From: UBA6168 sp031426435 | GTDB lineage: Bacteria; Bacteroidota; Bacteroidia; Chitinophagales; Saprospiraceae | Direction: 5' to 3' | Length of the DNA stretch: 24,998 bases | Assembly (NCBI GenBank): GCA_031426435.1 | Contig: JANPLH010000178.1 | Location: 1 to 24,998, forward strand | Shown: positions 7,775-16,044 of the stretch, one piece after another | How the letters are laid out: each line of letters begins with the position of its first letter | How positions within the stretch are numbered: position 1 is the first letter of the stretch | Program-made: the position numbers and the translations under genes | The notes under the pieces: generated by a model | What the model was told of the DNA's origin: nothing | Seen by the model: the letters and a program-made list of their open reading frames with translations, nothing else | Databases searched by the model: none

Positions 7775-9238
7775 ATGAAGCTTTCCGTTTTCTTTTTTTC
7801 GCTGTTCCAACTCTTGTGCTTCAACTTCCACGCACTGGCGCAAACCGCCCCAATGGGACAAGCTGGCTACAAGATTGACGTTACCATTGAAGGCTACACG
7901 GGCGAAAAGACCTTCCTCGGTTTTCGCCGTGCCGACAAGGTGTTCAAAAAGGACTCCACGGTGGTTGCCAACGGCAAGTTCGTGTTCGAGGGGCAGGAGG
8001 CCCTGCCGCCCGGTATTTACCTCGTGCTGATGCCACCCGACAACAAGTTCTTCGAGTTCGTGGTGACGAAGTCCGAGCAGCATTTTTCGGTAACGACCAA
8101 GTCGCCAGAGTTTGGCACAAACCTAAAAATCAAAGGCTCGAAGGACAACAACCTGCTGCTAGAGTACCAGCAATACATGTCGAGCAAAGTGGAGGAGTCA
8201 AAAAAACTGCAGGAGGAAATCGCCGCCGAGCAGGACGAAAAGAAGAAAGCAAAGCTCAGGAAACAGGTAGAAGACCTTGGCAAGGCCGTGCGGGAGCGCC
8301 AGAACAAGTTCATCAAGGACAACCCCGGCACCTATACCGCCAAGTTGATTGCCGCATTTCAGGAACCAGAAATACCGGAGCCGCCGAAAAATGCAGATGG
8401 CAGCATTGACAGCAGTTTCCAGTTCCGTTACTACCGTTCGCACTTCTGGGACGGCTTCGATTTTTCCGATGAGGTCTGGGTGAACACGCCCTACCTGAAG
8501 GAAAAGGCTGACCGATACCTCGACAAAATGACCCTCCAAGCCCCAGACAGCGTGAAAGTGGCCGCCGAGTGGTTGGTGGAAAAATCGAGGGCCAACATGG
8601 AGGTGTTCAAGTACCTGCTACCCTACCTGCTCAATAAGTATTACACCCCAGATATCATGGGCCTCGATGCTGTGTTCGTGCACCTTTCCGATAAATACTA
8701 TAAGACGAGGATAGCCGATTGGGTGACGCCGGAGAACCTCAAAAAAATCACCGACGATGCATACATGAACAGTGGCGTGCTCGTCGGCAATAAGGCACCC
8801 AACGTGAAGGTGCAACGCTATGACCCTGTGGAAGGCAAGTTCACCACCGAACTCATTAGCCCTTATGACGTAAAGGCCGAATACACCATCATCTTCCTTT
8901 GGAAGCCTAACTGCGGCCATTGCAAGCACATGACGGAAGAGCTGATCCAATTTTACGAAGAATGGAAAAACAAGGGCGTGGAGGTCTTCTCCATCTCTTC
9001 GGCCACCCATACGGAACTGGAAGACGCCGTTAAGAATATCCAAGAAAAGAAGATGCCGTGGATCATCACCGCCGACCCATACTCCCGTGCGAGGGCGCTG
9101 CAACTGTTCTATGGAACTTCTTTGCCCAAGCTTTTTATCTTGGACAAGGACAAAAAAATCATTGCAAATCGGGTGGGTGTGAAGCAATTGCCGGAAATCA
9201 TTGAGAACCACAAACGGGTGACGGGGAAGGAGAAATGA
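7775..9238 (+). CDS. Periplasmic thioredoxin-like protein (DUF4369/DUF5106/TlpA type)
   Basis: 487 residues. Signal peptide: FFFSLFQLLCFNFHALAQ. Residues ~30-115 look like a DUF4369-type beta domain (IEGYTGEKTFLGFRRADKVFKKDSTVVANGKFVFEG). Residues ~125-180 are a charged coiled-coil-like stretch (KKLQEEIAAEQDEKKKAK). The middle helical region resembles DUF5106. The C-terminal ~150 residues are a TlpA-like thioredoxin fold with the redox pair Cys380-Gly-His-Cys383 (KPNCGHCKHM) and the cis-proline SLPKLFILD. Likely a periplasmic or lipoprotein thiol-disulfide protein; its partner is not identifiable here. It has its own promoter and a strong terminator after it. Confidence 0.87.
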   Translation: MKLSVFFFSLFQLLCFNFHALAQTAPMGQAGYKIDVTIEGYTGEKTFLGFRRADKVFKKDSTVVANGKFVFEGQEALPPGIYLVLMPPDNKFFEFVVTKSEQHFSVTTKSPEFGTNLKIKGSKDNNLLLEYQQYMSSKVEESKKLQEEIAAEQDEKKKAKLRKQVEDLGKAVRERQNKFIKDNPGTYTAKLIAAFQEPEIPEPPKNADGSIDSSFQFRYYRSHFWDGFDFSDEVWVNTPYLKEKADRYLDKMTLQAPDSVKVAAEWLVEKSRANMEVFKYLLPYLLNKYYTPDIMGLDAVFVHLSDKYYKTRIADWVTPENLKKITDDAYMNSGVLVGNKAPNVKVQRYDPVEGKFTTELISPYDVKAEYTIIFLWKPNCGHCKHMTEELIQFYEEWKNKGVEVFSISSATHTELEDAVKNIQEKKMPWIITADPYSRARALQLFYGTSLPKLFILDKDKKIIANRVGVKQLPEIIENHKRVTGKEK

Positions 9239-9260
9239 GGGGAAGAAATTGTTGAATTGC

Positions 9261-9294
9261 TGGATTGATGGATTGTTATTGTTCATTTGAACAA
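9261..9294. repeat. TGGATTG octamer repeat and small palindrome
   Basis: TGGATTGA (9261-9268) and TGGATTGT (9269-9276) form a tandem octamer. TTGTTCA / TGAACAA (9279-9294) forms a 7-bp palindrome directly after. Both lie between the thioredoxin-like gene's stop and its terminator, so they belong to the 3' untranslated region. Confidence 0.65.
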
Positions 9295-9318
9295 TTCGGG
9301 ATGAACAAGTTTTTCATT

Positions 9319-9360
9319 AAAACAGCGCCGCCAAGATTGTAACTTGGCGGCGCTGTTTTT
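9319..9360 (+). terminator. Strong intrinsic terminator
   Basis: A perfect 17-bp stem (9319-9335 with 9343-9359) with a 7-base ATTGTAA loop; the last stem bases and the following T make a TTTTTT tract. It ends the thioredoxin-like transcript. Its A-rich left flank could also make it work in reverse, though no minus-strand gene approaches. It overlaps the earliest in-frame start for CorA (9344), so that start is rejected. Confidence 0.9.
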
Positions 9361-9400
9361 TACAGCCATCCGACTTTACCCATTGAAAGTTCGCCGCTTT

Positions 9401-10465
9401 ATGAAATCAAAAAAGCCATACCATAGAAGGCTCAAGCGTCCCGGCACACCACCCGGCACCCTGGAGTTTACGGGGGAGCGTCGCATGGAAAACCCCGTGC
9501 TGATGCGCATCCGGTTCAACCAGCAGTCGTTTGAGGCCAAAAAATTCCCGGCTGGCGATGCAATGGCCGTTACGCCCGATGCCGTTAACTGGTTCGACCT
9601 CATGGGGCTTCATGATGTGCCCCTCATCGAGCGTATTGGAGGGCAGTTCAAAATACACCCACTGGTGCTGGAAGACGTATTGCACACCCAGCAGCGGCCC
9701 AAGTTCGAGGAATATGGCAGCGAGGTGTTCATCGTGCTGCAATCACTTTCTTACGACAATATCAACCATGAGCTGAACGCCGAGCAGATCGGTATTTACT
9801 TTGGAGAAAATTTTCTCATCACCTTTCAGGAAAAGGAGGACGATACTTTCCAAGCAGTGCGGGAACGCCTCAAAACGGGCAGCGGTCGCATCAGAACCCG
9901 CAAGCCCGACTACTTGGCCTATGCCTTGATTGACAACGTTGTGGACCGCTATTTTGAGGTACTCGACCATTTTGAGGCAAGAATGGAGGGGCTGGAAGCC
10001 GAAATAGCAGCCAAACCTACCAGGGAGGCCAAGGAGAATATACTGCAGTTGAAGTTCCAAATGTTGGCGCTCCGCAAATCAGTGATGCCGCTTCGGGAGG
10101 CCATTGGCAAGTTTTCACGCAGCGAATGCCCGTCGGTGGAAGAAAGTACTGGCCTCTTCGTGCGTGACCTCTACGACCATGTGCTTCGCATCGCCGATCT
10201 GGTGGAAACCTACCGGGACATGCTCAACGGCATCCAAGAGCTTTATCACAGCGAACTCAGCCTGCGCACCAACAACGTGATGCAGGTTTTGACCATCATC
10301 ACTACCATCTTCGTGCCGCTGACCTTCCTCGTGGGCGTGTACGGCATGAACTTCGACAACATGCCGGAATTGCATTGGAAACATGGCTATTTTTACCTGT
10401 GGGGGTTCATGCTAGCCATCAGCATTGCGCTTATTTTCTATTTTAGAAGGAAGAAATGGTTGTAG
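9401..10465 (+). CDS. corA: CorA-family Mg2+/Co2+ transporter
   Basis: 354 residues from ATG 9401; an in-frame start at 9344 lies inside the terminator stem. The long cytoplasmic N-terminal domain (LMGLHDVPLIERIGGQFKIHPLVLEDVLHTQQRPKFEEY) and the helical stalk (LEAEIAAKPTREAKENILQLKFQMLALRK) are typical of CorA. Two C-terminal membrane helices flank the pore signature YGMNF, with GMN at 315-317, and the protein ends in a basic tail, RRKKWL. It moves divalent cations inward as a pentamer. The mscS-like gene starts 27 bases later, so the two membrane genes are probably cotranscribed. No promoter matching TAnnTTTG was found in the 41 bases after the terminator. Confidence 0.93.
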   Translation: MKSKKPYHRRLKRPGTPPGTLEFTGERRMENPVLMRIRFNQQSFEAKKFPAGDAMAVTPDAVNWFDLMGLHDVPLIERIGGQFKIHPLVLEDVLHTQQRPKFEEYGSEVFIVLQSLSYDNINHELNAEQIGIYFGENFLITFQEKEDDTFQAVRERLKTGSGRIRTRKPDYLAYALIDNVVDRYFEVLDHFEARMEGLEAEIAAKPTREAKENILQLKFQMLALRKSVMPLREAIGKFSRSECPSVEESTGLFVRDLYDHVLRIADLVETYRDMLNGIQELYHSELSLRTNNVMQVLTIITTIFVPLTFLVGVYGMNFDNMPELHWKHGYFYLWGFMLAISIALIFYFRRKKWL

Positions 10466-10471
10466 GAAATC

Positions 10472-10485
10472 AAAAGCTAAAAGCT
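10472..10485. repeat. AAAAGCT heptamer twice in the corA-mscS spacer
   Basis: Two exact tandem copies of AAAAGCT occupy half of the 27-base spacer between corA and mscS. Small, but the same kind of heptad repeat seen at other junctions. Confidence 0.6.
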
Positions 10486-10492
10486 ACTATTT

Positions 10493-11410
10493 ATGACCGA
10501 TAATCAAACCAAGGCTATCAAATACCTGCTTTTTCTGCTAAAGCTGCTGCTTTTGATAGGTTTGGTGTATGCCAAAGTGAGGTCTGATTTATGGGAACAT
10601 AATTTTTGGATGTTCACAAAAAGGCTCTTCTCTCTCCCGAATGAAACTGAACCAGCACAAAAATTTCTAAGTTTCCTCAACATCATTTTCAGCTTCTGCA
10701 TCCTCATTTTAGGGCTGCACCTATTGGCGGTTGTTGGAAGCTCGCTTTACCGCAGGCGCCACCGTATCCCCAAAGACAAGCCAAACAACGTTATACTCGG
10801 CATACAAAACCTGTATATCCTGCTCTCGACAACCATTTTCATCATCACCATTCTCAGCTTTTTTGGCATTGACGTTAAAAGTCTTTTCACGGGCCTGACC
10901 ATCGTTGCGGCAGCGCTCGCCATCATCACCAAGGACTATATCGCCAATATCATCAGCGGCATTGCCATCAGTTTCTCCGACGAGGTTTCCATTGACGATT
11001 ATGTGAAAATTGGGGTACATAAAGGCAAGGTCACCGACATATCCATCTCCCGAATCTCTCTGCTCACCGAGGATGACGAAATCATATTTATCCCAAACAA
11101 CACAGTCTTCATCAGCGAAATCATCAATTTCACGAAGAAGGGCATCCGTCGGGTGAGCATTGAGTTCGAACTGACGCTTGCCTCGCTTTCCGATACCATA
11201 GATGTACTAGAAGCCGACCTGATTGATTGCCTGAAAGACTACTCCGACAGCATCGAGCCTAATACTTACAAGCTGAAAATCGTGGACATACTAAAAGACA
11301 GCCTAAAGCTCAAGTTCCAGTACACCCTCAAGAGCATCAACCGGGAACTGGAGCGGGAAATCCGGCGCAAGACCGTGCGCAGGGTGGTGAACCATATTGG
11401 AAAGAAATAA
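10493..11410 (+). CDS. MscS-family small-conductance mechanosensitive channel
   Basis: 305 residues. Three hydrophobic segments are visible (about 11-28, 60-84 and 104-124). They are followed by the pore-lining helix and its continuation (LFTGLTIVAAALAIITKDYIANIISGIAI), which is the most conserved part of MscS proteins. The beta domain follows with VSIDDYVKIGVHKGKVTDISISRISLLTEDDEIIFIPNN, including the PNN motif near residue 205. The C-terminal alpha/beta part (VSIEFELTLASLSDTIDVLEADL) completes the cytoplasmic cage. Role: release of solutes on hypo-osmotic shock. Follows corA closely. Confidence 0.92.
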   Translation: MTDNQTKAIKYLLFLLKLLLLIGLVYAKVRSDLWEHNFWMFTKRLFSLPNETEPAQKFLSFLNIIFSFCILILGLHLLAVVGSSLYRRRHRIPKDKPNNVILGIQNLYILLSTTIFIITILSFFGIDVKSLFTGLTIVAAALAIITKDYIANIISGIAISFSDEVSIDDYVKIGVHKGKVTDISISRISLLTEDDEIIFIPNNTVFISEIINFTKKGIRRVSIEFELTLASLSDTIDVLEADLIDCLKDYSDSIEPNTYKLKIVDILKDSLKLKFQYTLKSINRELEREIRRKTVRRVVNHIGKK

Positions 11411-11417
11411 GCACTTG

Positions 11418-11474
11418 GTAGAAATTGGAAATTGAGAAATTGCCGACCGACAATTTCCAATTTCCAATTTCTAC
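11418..11474. repeat. Inverted repeat of GGAAATT words at a convergent gene junction
   Basis: Left arm 11418-11442 pairs with right arm 11451-11474 apart from one extra base. Both arms are repeats of AAATTGG/CCAATTT, heptad-spaced. It lies between the converging mscS-like gene (ends 11410) and the DUF4350 gene, whose stop codon (11471-11473) is inside the right arm. It could terminate either transcript, but no clean T-tract is present. Confidence 0.85.
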
Positions 11475-12718
11475 TTGCACTCCCGATAGAATTTTTCCAT
11501 CAAACGGTGAAAATCAACCAACGTGTCCTCGGACAGGAAGCCCGAATTGCTGATGTTGCGGTTGAGGTTGAGGATTTTGTTGATATGCTCCTCTGACAGG
11601 TTGGAGCGGATGGCGAGACCCTTGGCAAACTGTTCGTTCAGTTCCTTGGTGGGCAGGTGGTAGCGCTCCCGCACAAAGATGAGGAACAGGCGCATCTTTT
11701 GTGCAGCCAACTGGCGGTGGTTGTTTTGGGTAAAAAACAGCCGCCCTATCGTGCCAATGAATTCCAGCGAGGTGTTCGTGTTTTTCTCTAAAATAGGTAT
11801 GACCCGTTGCCGCCGCTTTGCCCGGAAGATGAGATAAAGTAAGGCCATTCCCAGCATCACGTACCATGCCCATGCCAAAGGCGGCTGTGAGAGGATGTAC
11901 TTCAAAGGGCTTTTTTGAGGGCCCGACCCGCCGCCGGCCATGTCTTTAAAAGGGTCGAAGGTTCGCTCGTCCCAGTAAATAGGGCCGGGTTTGAGGTGTG
12001 AAAAGGCTTTGGAGGCGTACTCGAACCCCCGTTTTTCCACCAAATACAAATTGGTAAAGGCAAGCGGCGTGGTGTGCAGGTAAAACTCGCCATCGCCGTA
12101 GCTGGCCCGGACAAAGTTCACCTGTTCCTCATTGAGGAGGCCGAGCTTGGCAAAGACGGTCTGCGAATCGCAGAGGTATTCGTTTGGCAGGTAGTTCCAG
12201 GTATGCTGCTTGGGCTGCCGCAGGAAAAGGAACTTTAGTGCATAGCCAGCCGTGTCAAAAAGGCTGGGGTGCTGGAAGTTGAGGCTCACCATCGTATCCG
12301 AGAGGGTGGAATTGAGGTGCTCGTTGTATTCATAAACGCATTCAAAGCCGGCAATAGAATCGAGCAGGCCATGGGGCAAATATGGGCTGGCGATGAAGGC
12401 ACGATTGCCAGCGGCCACGAAGTCGAGCAGTTCGTTGATGGAGGCGGAGTCGAGCCAAAAATCGTTGCCGATATAGACGAAGTTGCCGGAATCGAGCCGT
12501 GTGCCGGGGCTGTCCTTCACCACTTGGAAGCTGTCGTTGGGGTAATAATCTTCGAGCAAATTGCGCACGAGGTAGGTGCCGTAAGGGTCTTTACTGCCGG
12601 GTTTGTAGTGTTCAATCCAGCTATAATTGGCCCTGCCATTGCCTCCGAAATAGTACAACAACAGCAACAACAGCAGAACGGCTGCGCCAATGATGAAAGG
12701 AGTTTGCTTGCTGGACAC
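11471..12718 (-). CDS. DUF4350 domain membrane protein
   Basis: 415 residues with a GTG start at 12718. An N-terminal membrane helix (PFIIGAAVLLLLLLLYYFGG) is followed by a ~240-residue extracytoplasmic domain of the DUF4350 type (YKPGSKDPYGTYLVRNLLEDYYP; FVAAGNRAFIASPYLP; FLRQPKQHTWNYL). A second helix follows (PPLAWAWYVMLGMALLYLIF), then a cytoplasmic helical tail. DUF4350 genes usually accompany DUF4129, MoxR ATPase and DUF58 genes in Bacteroidota; the function is not settled, with roles proposed in envelope or stress complexes. Here only the DUF4129 partner is present, 51 bases upstream, and the spacer is wholly octamer repeat. Confidence 0.85.
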   Translation of the reverse strand: MSSKQTPFIIGAAVLLLLLLLYYFGGNGRANYSWIEHYKPGSKDPYGTYLVRNLLEDYYPNDSFQVVKDSPGTRLDSGNFVYIGNDFWLDSASINELLDFVAAGNRAFIASPYLPHGLLDSIAGFECVYEYNEHLNSTLSDTMVSLNFQHPSLFDTAGYALKFLFLRQPKQHTWNYLPNEYLCDSQTVFAKLGLLNEEQVNFVRASYGDGEFYLHTTPLAFTNLYLVEKRGFEYASKAFSHLKPGPIYWDERTFDPFKDMAGGGSGPQKSPLKYILSQPPLAWAWYVMLGMALLYLIFRAKRRQRVIPILEKNTNTSLEFIGTIGRLFFTQNNHRQLAAQKMRLFLIFVRERYHLPTKELNEQFAKGLAIRSNLSEEHINKILNLNRNISNSGFLSEDTLVDFHRLMEKFYRECK

Positions 12719-12721
12719 GGG

Positions 12722-12769
12722 TGAAGGATTGAAGGATTGAAGGATTGAAGGATTGAAGGGTTGAAGGGG
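12722..12769. repeat. GAAGGATT octamer array filling the DUF4129-DUF4350 spacer
   Basis: On the plus strand, four exact copies of the octamer GAAGGATT are followed by two variant copies (GAAGGGTT, GAAGGGGT). The array occupies practically all of the gap between the DUF4129 stop codon (12770-12772) and the GTG of DUF4350 (12718). On the mRNA it reads as TTCAATCC repeats directly before the start codon, where a ribosome-binding site would lie. A change in copy number would shift the spacing between two coupled genes. Confidence 0.9.
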
Positions 12770-13498
12770 TCAGGTGCTCGCCGTCGCCACCGCCCGTTTC
12801 AGTTTGGTTTCCAATTGGTCAAAATCGGCCTTCGCCAGTTCCACCCTGCCGTACCAGACCCGCTCGAAGATGAGCGTCACCTCCTGCACTGTGCCGAACA
12901 ACGGCGAGCCAGCAAGCTCCCGAAGGTAAGCGCCATTGGTCTTGTCCCGTTTCCAGCGAATATGGTTTCGCACGGAGAGTTCTTTTAGCATGGCCAAATA
13001 ATAGAGCCGCACGGCCAGCGGGTAGTCGCCCGCTGCGATGGCCCGGCGAATGGGGTCTTCGAGTTTGGCCTCGTGCAGGTTTTCCTCGATTTTTTCCAGT
13101 TCGGCAGCACTGACGGCAGTTTTCAGCTTGCTGTTCTTGGGGCCAAAGAGGTTCTCCCCGCCCGCTAATTTCACAATCAATAAAACCAGTAGGCCGATGC
13201 CCACGATAATGGCCAGCCATTTGAACATTGGCCCGAAGCCGGTAAAGGCATCCTTTTCAGACATTTTTTTTTGTTTCTTATCTTTTTCAGACTGCTTTTT
13301 TTTGTTTTTGGGGCCAGAATAGTCAATGCCTTCTTTTAACGCTTCCCATTTTTTGGCGTCAAAATCGTGGCGCTCGATGCTTTCCTCGGTGTAGGTTTCG
13401 CTCGGTGAGGGCAGGGGCAATGGCTCGGCATCCTGCGCTAATGCATGAGAGGGCGCAGACAACCAAAATAGTAAAATGAAGGACAGAAACCGTGACAT
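12770..13498 (-). CDS. DUF4129 domain membrane protein
   Basis: 242 residues. Signal peptide (SFILLFWLSAPSHALAQ), a short extracytoplasmic part, a Lys-rich segment (KNKKKQSEKDKKQKK, ~64-80) and one membrane helix (FKWLAIIVGIGLLVLLIVKLAGG, ~93-115). The C-terminal DUF4129 region has the recognisable YPLAVRLYYLAMLKELSVRNHIRWKRDKTNGAYLREL and the ERVWYGRVEL end. Family role unknown; it is often next to transglutaminase-like, MoxR and DUF58 genes. Here it heads a two-gene minus-strand unit with DUF4350. The divergent S41 protease gene starts ~310 bases away. Confidence 0.85.
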   Translation of the reverse strand: MSRFLSFILLFWLSAPSHALAQDAEPLPLPSPSETYTEESIERHDFDAKKWEALKEGIDYSGPKNKKKQSEKDKKQKKMSEKDAFTGFGPMFKWLAIIVGIGLLVLLIVKLAGGENLFGPKNSKLKTAVSAAELEKIEENLHEAKLEDPIRRAIAAGDYPLAVRLYYLAMLKELSVRNHIRWKRDKTNGAYLRELAGSPLFGTVQEVTLIFERVWYGRVELAKADFDQLETKLKRAVATAST

Positions 13499-13745
13499 CT
13501 TTTAATTCGGATAAGGCCTCGTTTTATGAAACCTATTATGCAATGTTGTTGTCGGGTGCCAAGTTATGCCTTTGGCAAGCTATTTGGCCAAAAATACAGT
13601 ATGCTCCAGAATTTTTTTCCTCGGTGCAATCATTTCCCAAAAAAAGCGTCTCTATGCTTCGGTGGTTAAATCACCGTTAAAGTAGCCCCCCGCCCGGTTT
13701 GGGCACAAACATTTCATCATTACGATTGTAAACTTGTTGGCCAAA

Positions 13746-13776
13746 TTGGGATTCTGGGCTTAGACCCGTAACTTTG
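13746..13776 (+). promoter_or_regulatory. Promoter of the S41 protease gene
   Basis: TTG at 13746-13748, a 20-base spacer and TAACTTTG at 13769-13776 fit the Bacteroidota consensus. TAACTTTG is the same -7 word as at 5948. Predicted start near 13783, with a leader of about 25 bases to ATG 13808. In the rest of 13499-13745, the gap to the divergent DUF4129 gene, only a possible minus-strand -7 box (TATTTTTG, 13596 down to 13589) without a -33 partner was seen; no gene is visible. Confidence 0.55.
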
Positions 13777-13807
13777 AAGCCCAATTTTGTTCAACAACCT
13801 TACGAAG

Positions 13808-15961
13808 ATGAATGACCATCCTCAACCTACATCATTTTTTAACCGCATAAAAGAAGCGATTATGAAAAACAAAGGTCTCTTGCTCGCCCTTGTGGCCGCT
13901 GCTGGCTTGTTCTTGGCTTTCTACTTTCCAATGAACACCGCCCAAAAGGAGGCAACGCTCATGCAGTCCATCCTCACCGACCTGAACTACTACCATTACG
14001 AGCCGCTGGAGGTAAACGATGCCCTCTCGGAGAAGATCTATGGACTGTTCTTGGAACGCCTCGATGGTAGCCGCCGCTGGCTCACGCAGGCTGATGTGAA
14101 GCAGTTGGAAGCATGGAAGCTCAAGCTCGACAACGAGGCCAATGAGGGCACTTTTGCCTTCCTGGACCTCGCCACCAAGTTGCAGGAGGCTGGCATCCAA
14201 AAGACACGGGGCTGGTACCGTGAGCTATTGGCGCAGCCTTTCGATTTCAAGCAAAACGAGACAATGGAGTTCGATGGCGAGAAGAAGCCATTTGCCAAGA
14301 ACGACCAAGAACTAAAGGAATATTGGCGCAAACAGATGAAGTGGGAAACCCTTAGCCGCCTCACCGAAAAGCTGGAAAAAAAGGAAAAAGGAGAGGCCGA
14401 TTTCAAGGACAAAACCTACGAAGAACTCGAAGCTGAGACCCGCAAAGACGCCCTCAAGGTCTATGATGATTGGTATGGCCGCCTCGAAAAGCGCAAGCGC
14501 ACCGACTTCCTGAGCATGTACCTCAATGCCTTCACCAATATTTTCGACCCGCACACCGAGTACTACGAGCCAGTTGATAAGCAGAACTTCGACATTGGAA
14601 TGTCAGGCCGCTTGGAGGGCATCGGTGCCCGCTTGCAGACCGATGGTGAGTTCACCAAAGTCAGCGAAATCATCGTCGGTGGCCCCGTTTGGAAGCAGGG
14701 CATTTTGAAGGAAAACGACAAGATTTTAAAGGTAAAACAAGAAGGCCAACCCGAATGGACCGACCTCACCGGAATGGTCATCAACGACGTGGTACAGCTC
14801 ATCAGGGGCAAGCCGGGTTCAAAAGTGACGCTTTATATCAAAAAAGCCGAGGGCGGTGGCTCAGAGGAGCTTACCATCGAGCGTGACGTGGTGATTTTGG
14901 AAGAAGGCTTCGCAAAATCGCTGCTGATTGACGCCCCACAGGGCGAGCGCATTGGCTATATACGCCTTCCCAAGTTCTACGCCGATTTTAACAACAAGGA
15001 CGGTCGCCGCTGTGCCGACGACATCGCCGTTGAACTGGATAAACTGCAACAAGCCAAGGTACAGGGCATCATCCTCGACCTGCGTGGCAACGGTGGCGGT
15101 TCGCTGCGTGATGTGGTGAAAATGGGCGGCTTCTTCGTAGAGGAAGGTCCCATCGTACAGGTGAAGTCCCGTTCCCGCACCCCAGAGGTACTTACCGACG
15201 ACGACCCCGCCGTACAGTACAGCGGTGCGCTCATTGTGATGGTTGACCAGTTCAGCGCCTCCGCCTCCGAAATCCTTGCGGCAGCACTGCAAGACTATGG
15301 CCGGGCGGTCATCGTTGGCACCAGCAATTCAACTTTTGGAAAAGGCACGGTACAGCGCTTTTTCGACCTCGATGCCGTGGTGCGGGGCAACCCCGAAGTG
15401 AAGCCATTGGGCGAGGTGAAACTTACCGTACAGAAGTTCTTTAGGGTAAACGGTGGCTCTACGCAGCTGAAAGGCGTAGTGCCAGATATCGTGCTTCCCG
15501 ACAACTGGCTCTATGTGGAGACGGGCGAAAAAGAAGAGGACTTCCCGATGGAATGGACGCAGATTGACCCAGTGCCTTTTGACCAAAAGGTTTATTCATT
15601 GGCTACCCTTCCGCAAATCAAGGAATTGGCCAATGCCCGCATCAAATCCAACGAAGTTTTCCAGAAGATAGACCAGCGGGCAAAGCGGGTCAAGGAACTG
15701 CGTGACGACACCGAGCATACCCTGAACCTCGACGCTTACTTGGACGAGAACAAAAAGCTGGACGAGGAAGACAGCACCTACGACAAGCTTTTTGACAAAG
15801 AAGTTTTGACCAGCATCCAAAACCTGCCCGTTGATATGTCGAGCATCAATGCCGATGAAAGTAAAAAAGCCCGCAACGATGAGTGGCTCAAGGGCGTGAA
15901 AAAAGATGTCTATCTGCTTGAAACGCTGAACATCATGCACGACCTGCTGATGATAAAGTAA
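13808..15961 (+). CDS. prc: Tail-specific (Prc/CtpA-type) S41 carboxy-terminal protease
   Basis: 717 residues from ATG 13808; ATG 13862 (MKNKGLLLAL) would give 699 and an immediate membrane anchor (LLLALVAAAGLFLAFYF). Order: helical N-terminal Tsp domain (DLNYYHYEPLEVNDALSEKI; GLFLERLDGSRRWLTQADV), PDZ domain (GIGARLQTDGEFTKVSEIIV to VTLYIKKAEG), S41 protease core and a C-terminal DUF3340-like helical tail. Catalytic Ser487 (DQFSASASEILAAALQDYG) and Lys512 (FGKGTVQRF) are 25 residues apart, as in E. coli Prc (Ser452/Lys477). Periplasmic, membrane-anchored; degrades or trims proteins by their C-termini. Convergent with htpG. Confidence 0.92.
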   Translation: MNDHPQPTSFFNRIKEAIMKNKGLLLALVAAAGLFLAFYFPMNTAQKEATLMQSILTDLNYYHYEPLEVNDALSEKIYGLFLERLDGSRRWLTQADVKQLEAWKLKLDNEANEGTFAFLDLATKLQEAGIQKTRGWYRELLAQPFDFKQNETMEFDGEKKPFAKNDQELKEYWRKQMKWETLSRLTEKLEKKEKGEADFKDKTYEELEAETRKDALKVYDDWYGRLEKRKRTDFLSMYLNAFTNIFDPHTEYYEPVDKQNFDIGMSGRLEGIGARLQTDGEFTKVSEIIVGGPVWKQGILKENDKILKVKQEGQPEWTDLTGMVINDVVQLIRGKPGSKVTLYIKKAEGGGSEELTIERDVVILEEGFAKSLLIDAPQGERIGYIRLPKFYADFNNKDGRRCADDIAVELDKLQQAKVQGIILDLRGNGGGSLRDVVKMGGFFVEEGPIVQVKSRSRTPEVLTDDDPAVQYSGALIVMVDQFSASASEILAAALQDYGRAVIVGTSNSTFGKGTVQRFFDLDAVVRGNPEVKPLGEVKLTVQKFFRVNGGSTQLKGVVPDIVLPDNWLYVETGEKEEDFPMEWTQIDPVPFDQKVYSLATLPQIKELANARIKSNEVFQKIDQRAKRVKELRDDTEHTLNLDAYLDENKKLDEEDSTYDKLFDKEVLTSIQNLPVDMSSINADESKKARNDEWLKGVKKDVYLLETLNIMHDLLMIK

Positions 15962-15991
15962 ATGGCAAGCTCCGCTATTGGAGATAAATAA

Positions 15992-16028
15992 AAAAGGGCT
16001 ATCGGCTGGTAAAGCTGATAGCCCTTTT
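15992..16028. terminator. Bidirectional terminator between prc and htpG
   Basis: AAAAGGGCTATC (15992-16003) pairs with 16017-16028, extended inward by GGCT/AGCT through one G-U pair; loop of about five bases. On the minus strand the stem is followed by TTTTTTATTTAT, a good tail for htpG. On the plus strand the arm itself ends in TTTT. Confidence 0.85.
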
Positions 16029-16044
16029 CATTTTTCCACCTTTG

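Noticed and set aside
9344..9400. Earlier TTG start for corA
   Set aside because: It falls inside the perfect stem of the terminator at 9319-9360.
12722..12769. Octamer array considered as a CRISPR array
   Set aside because: Repeats are 8 bases with no spacers and no cas genes nearby.
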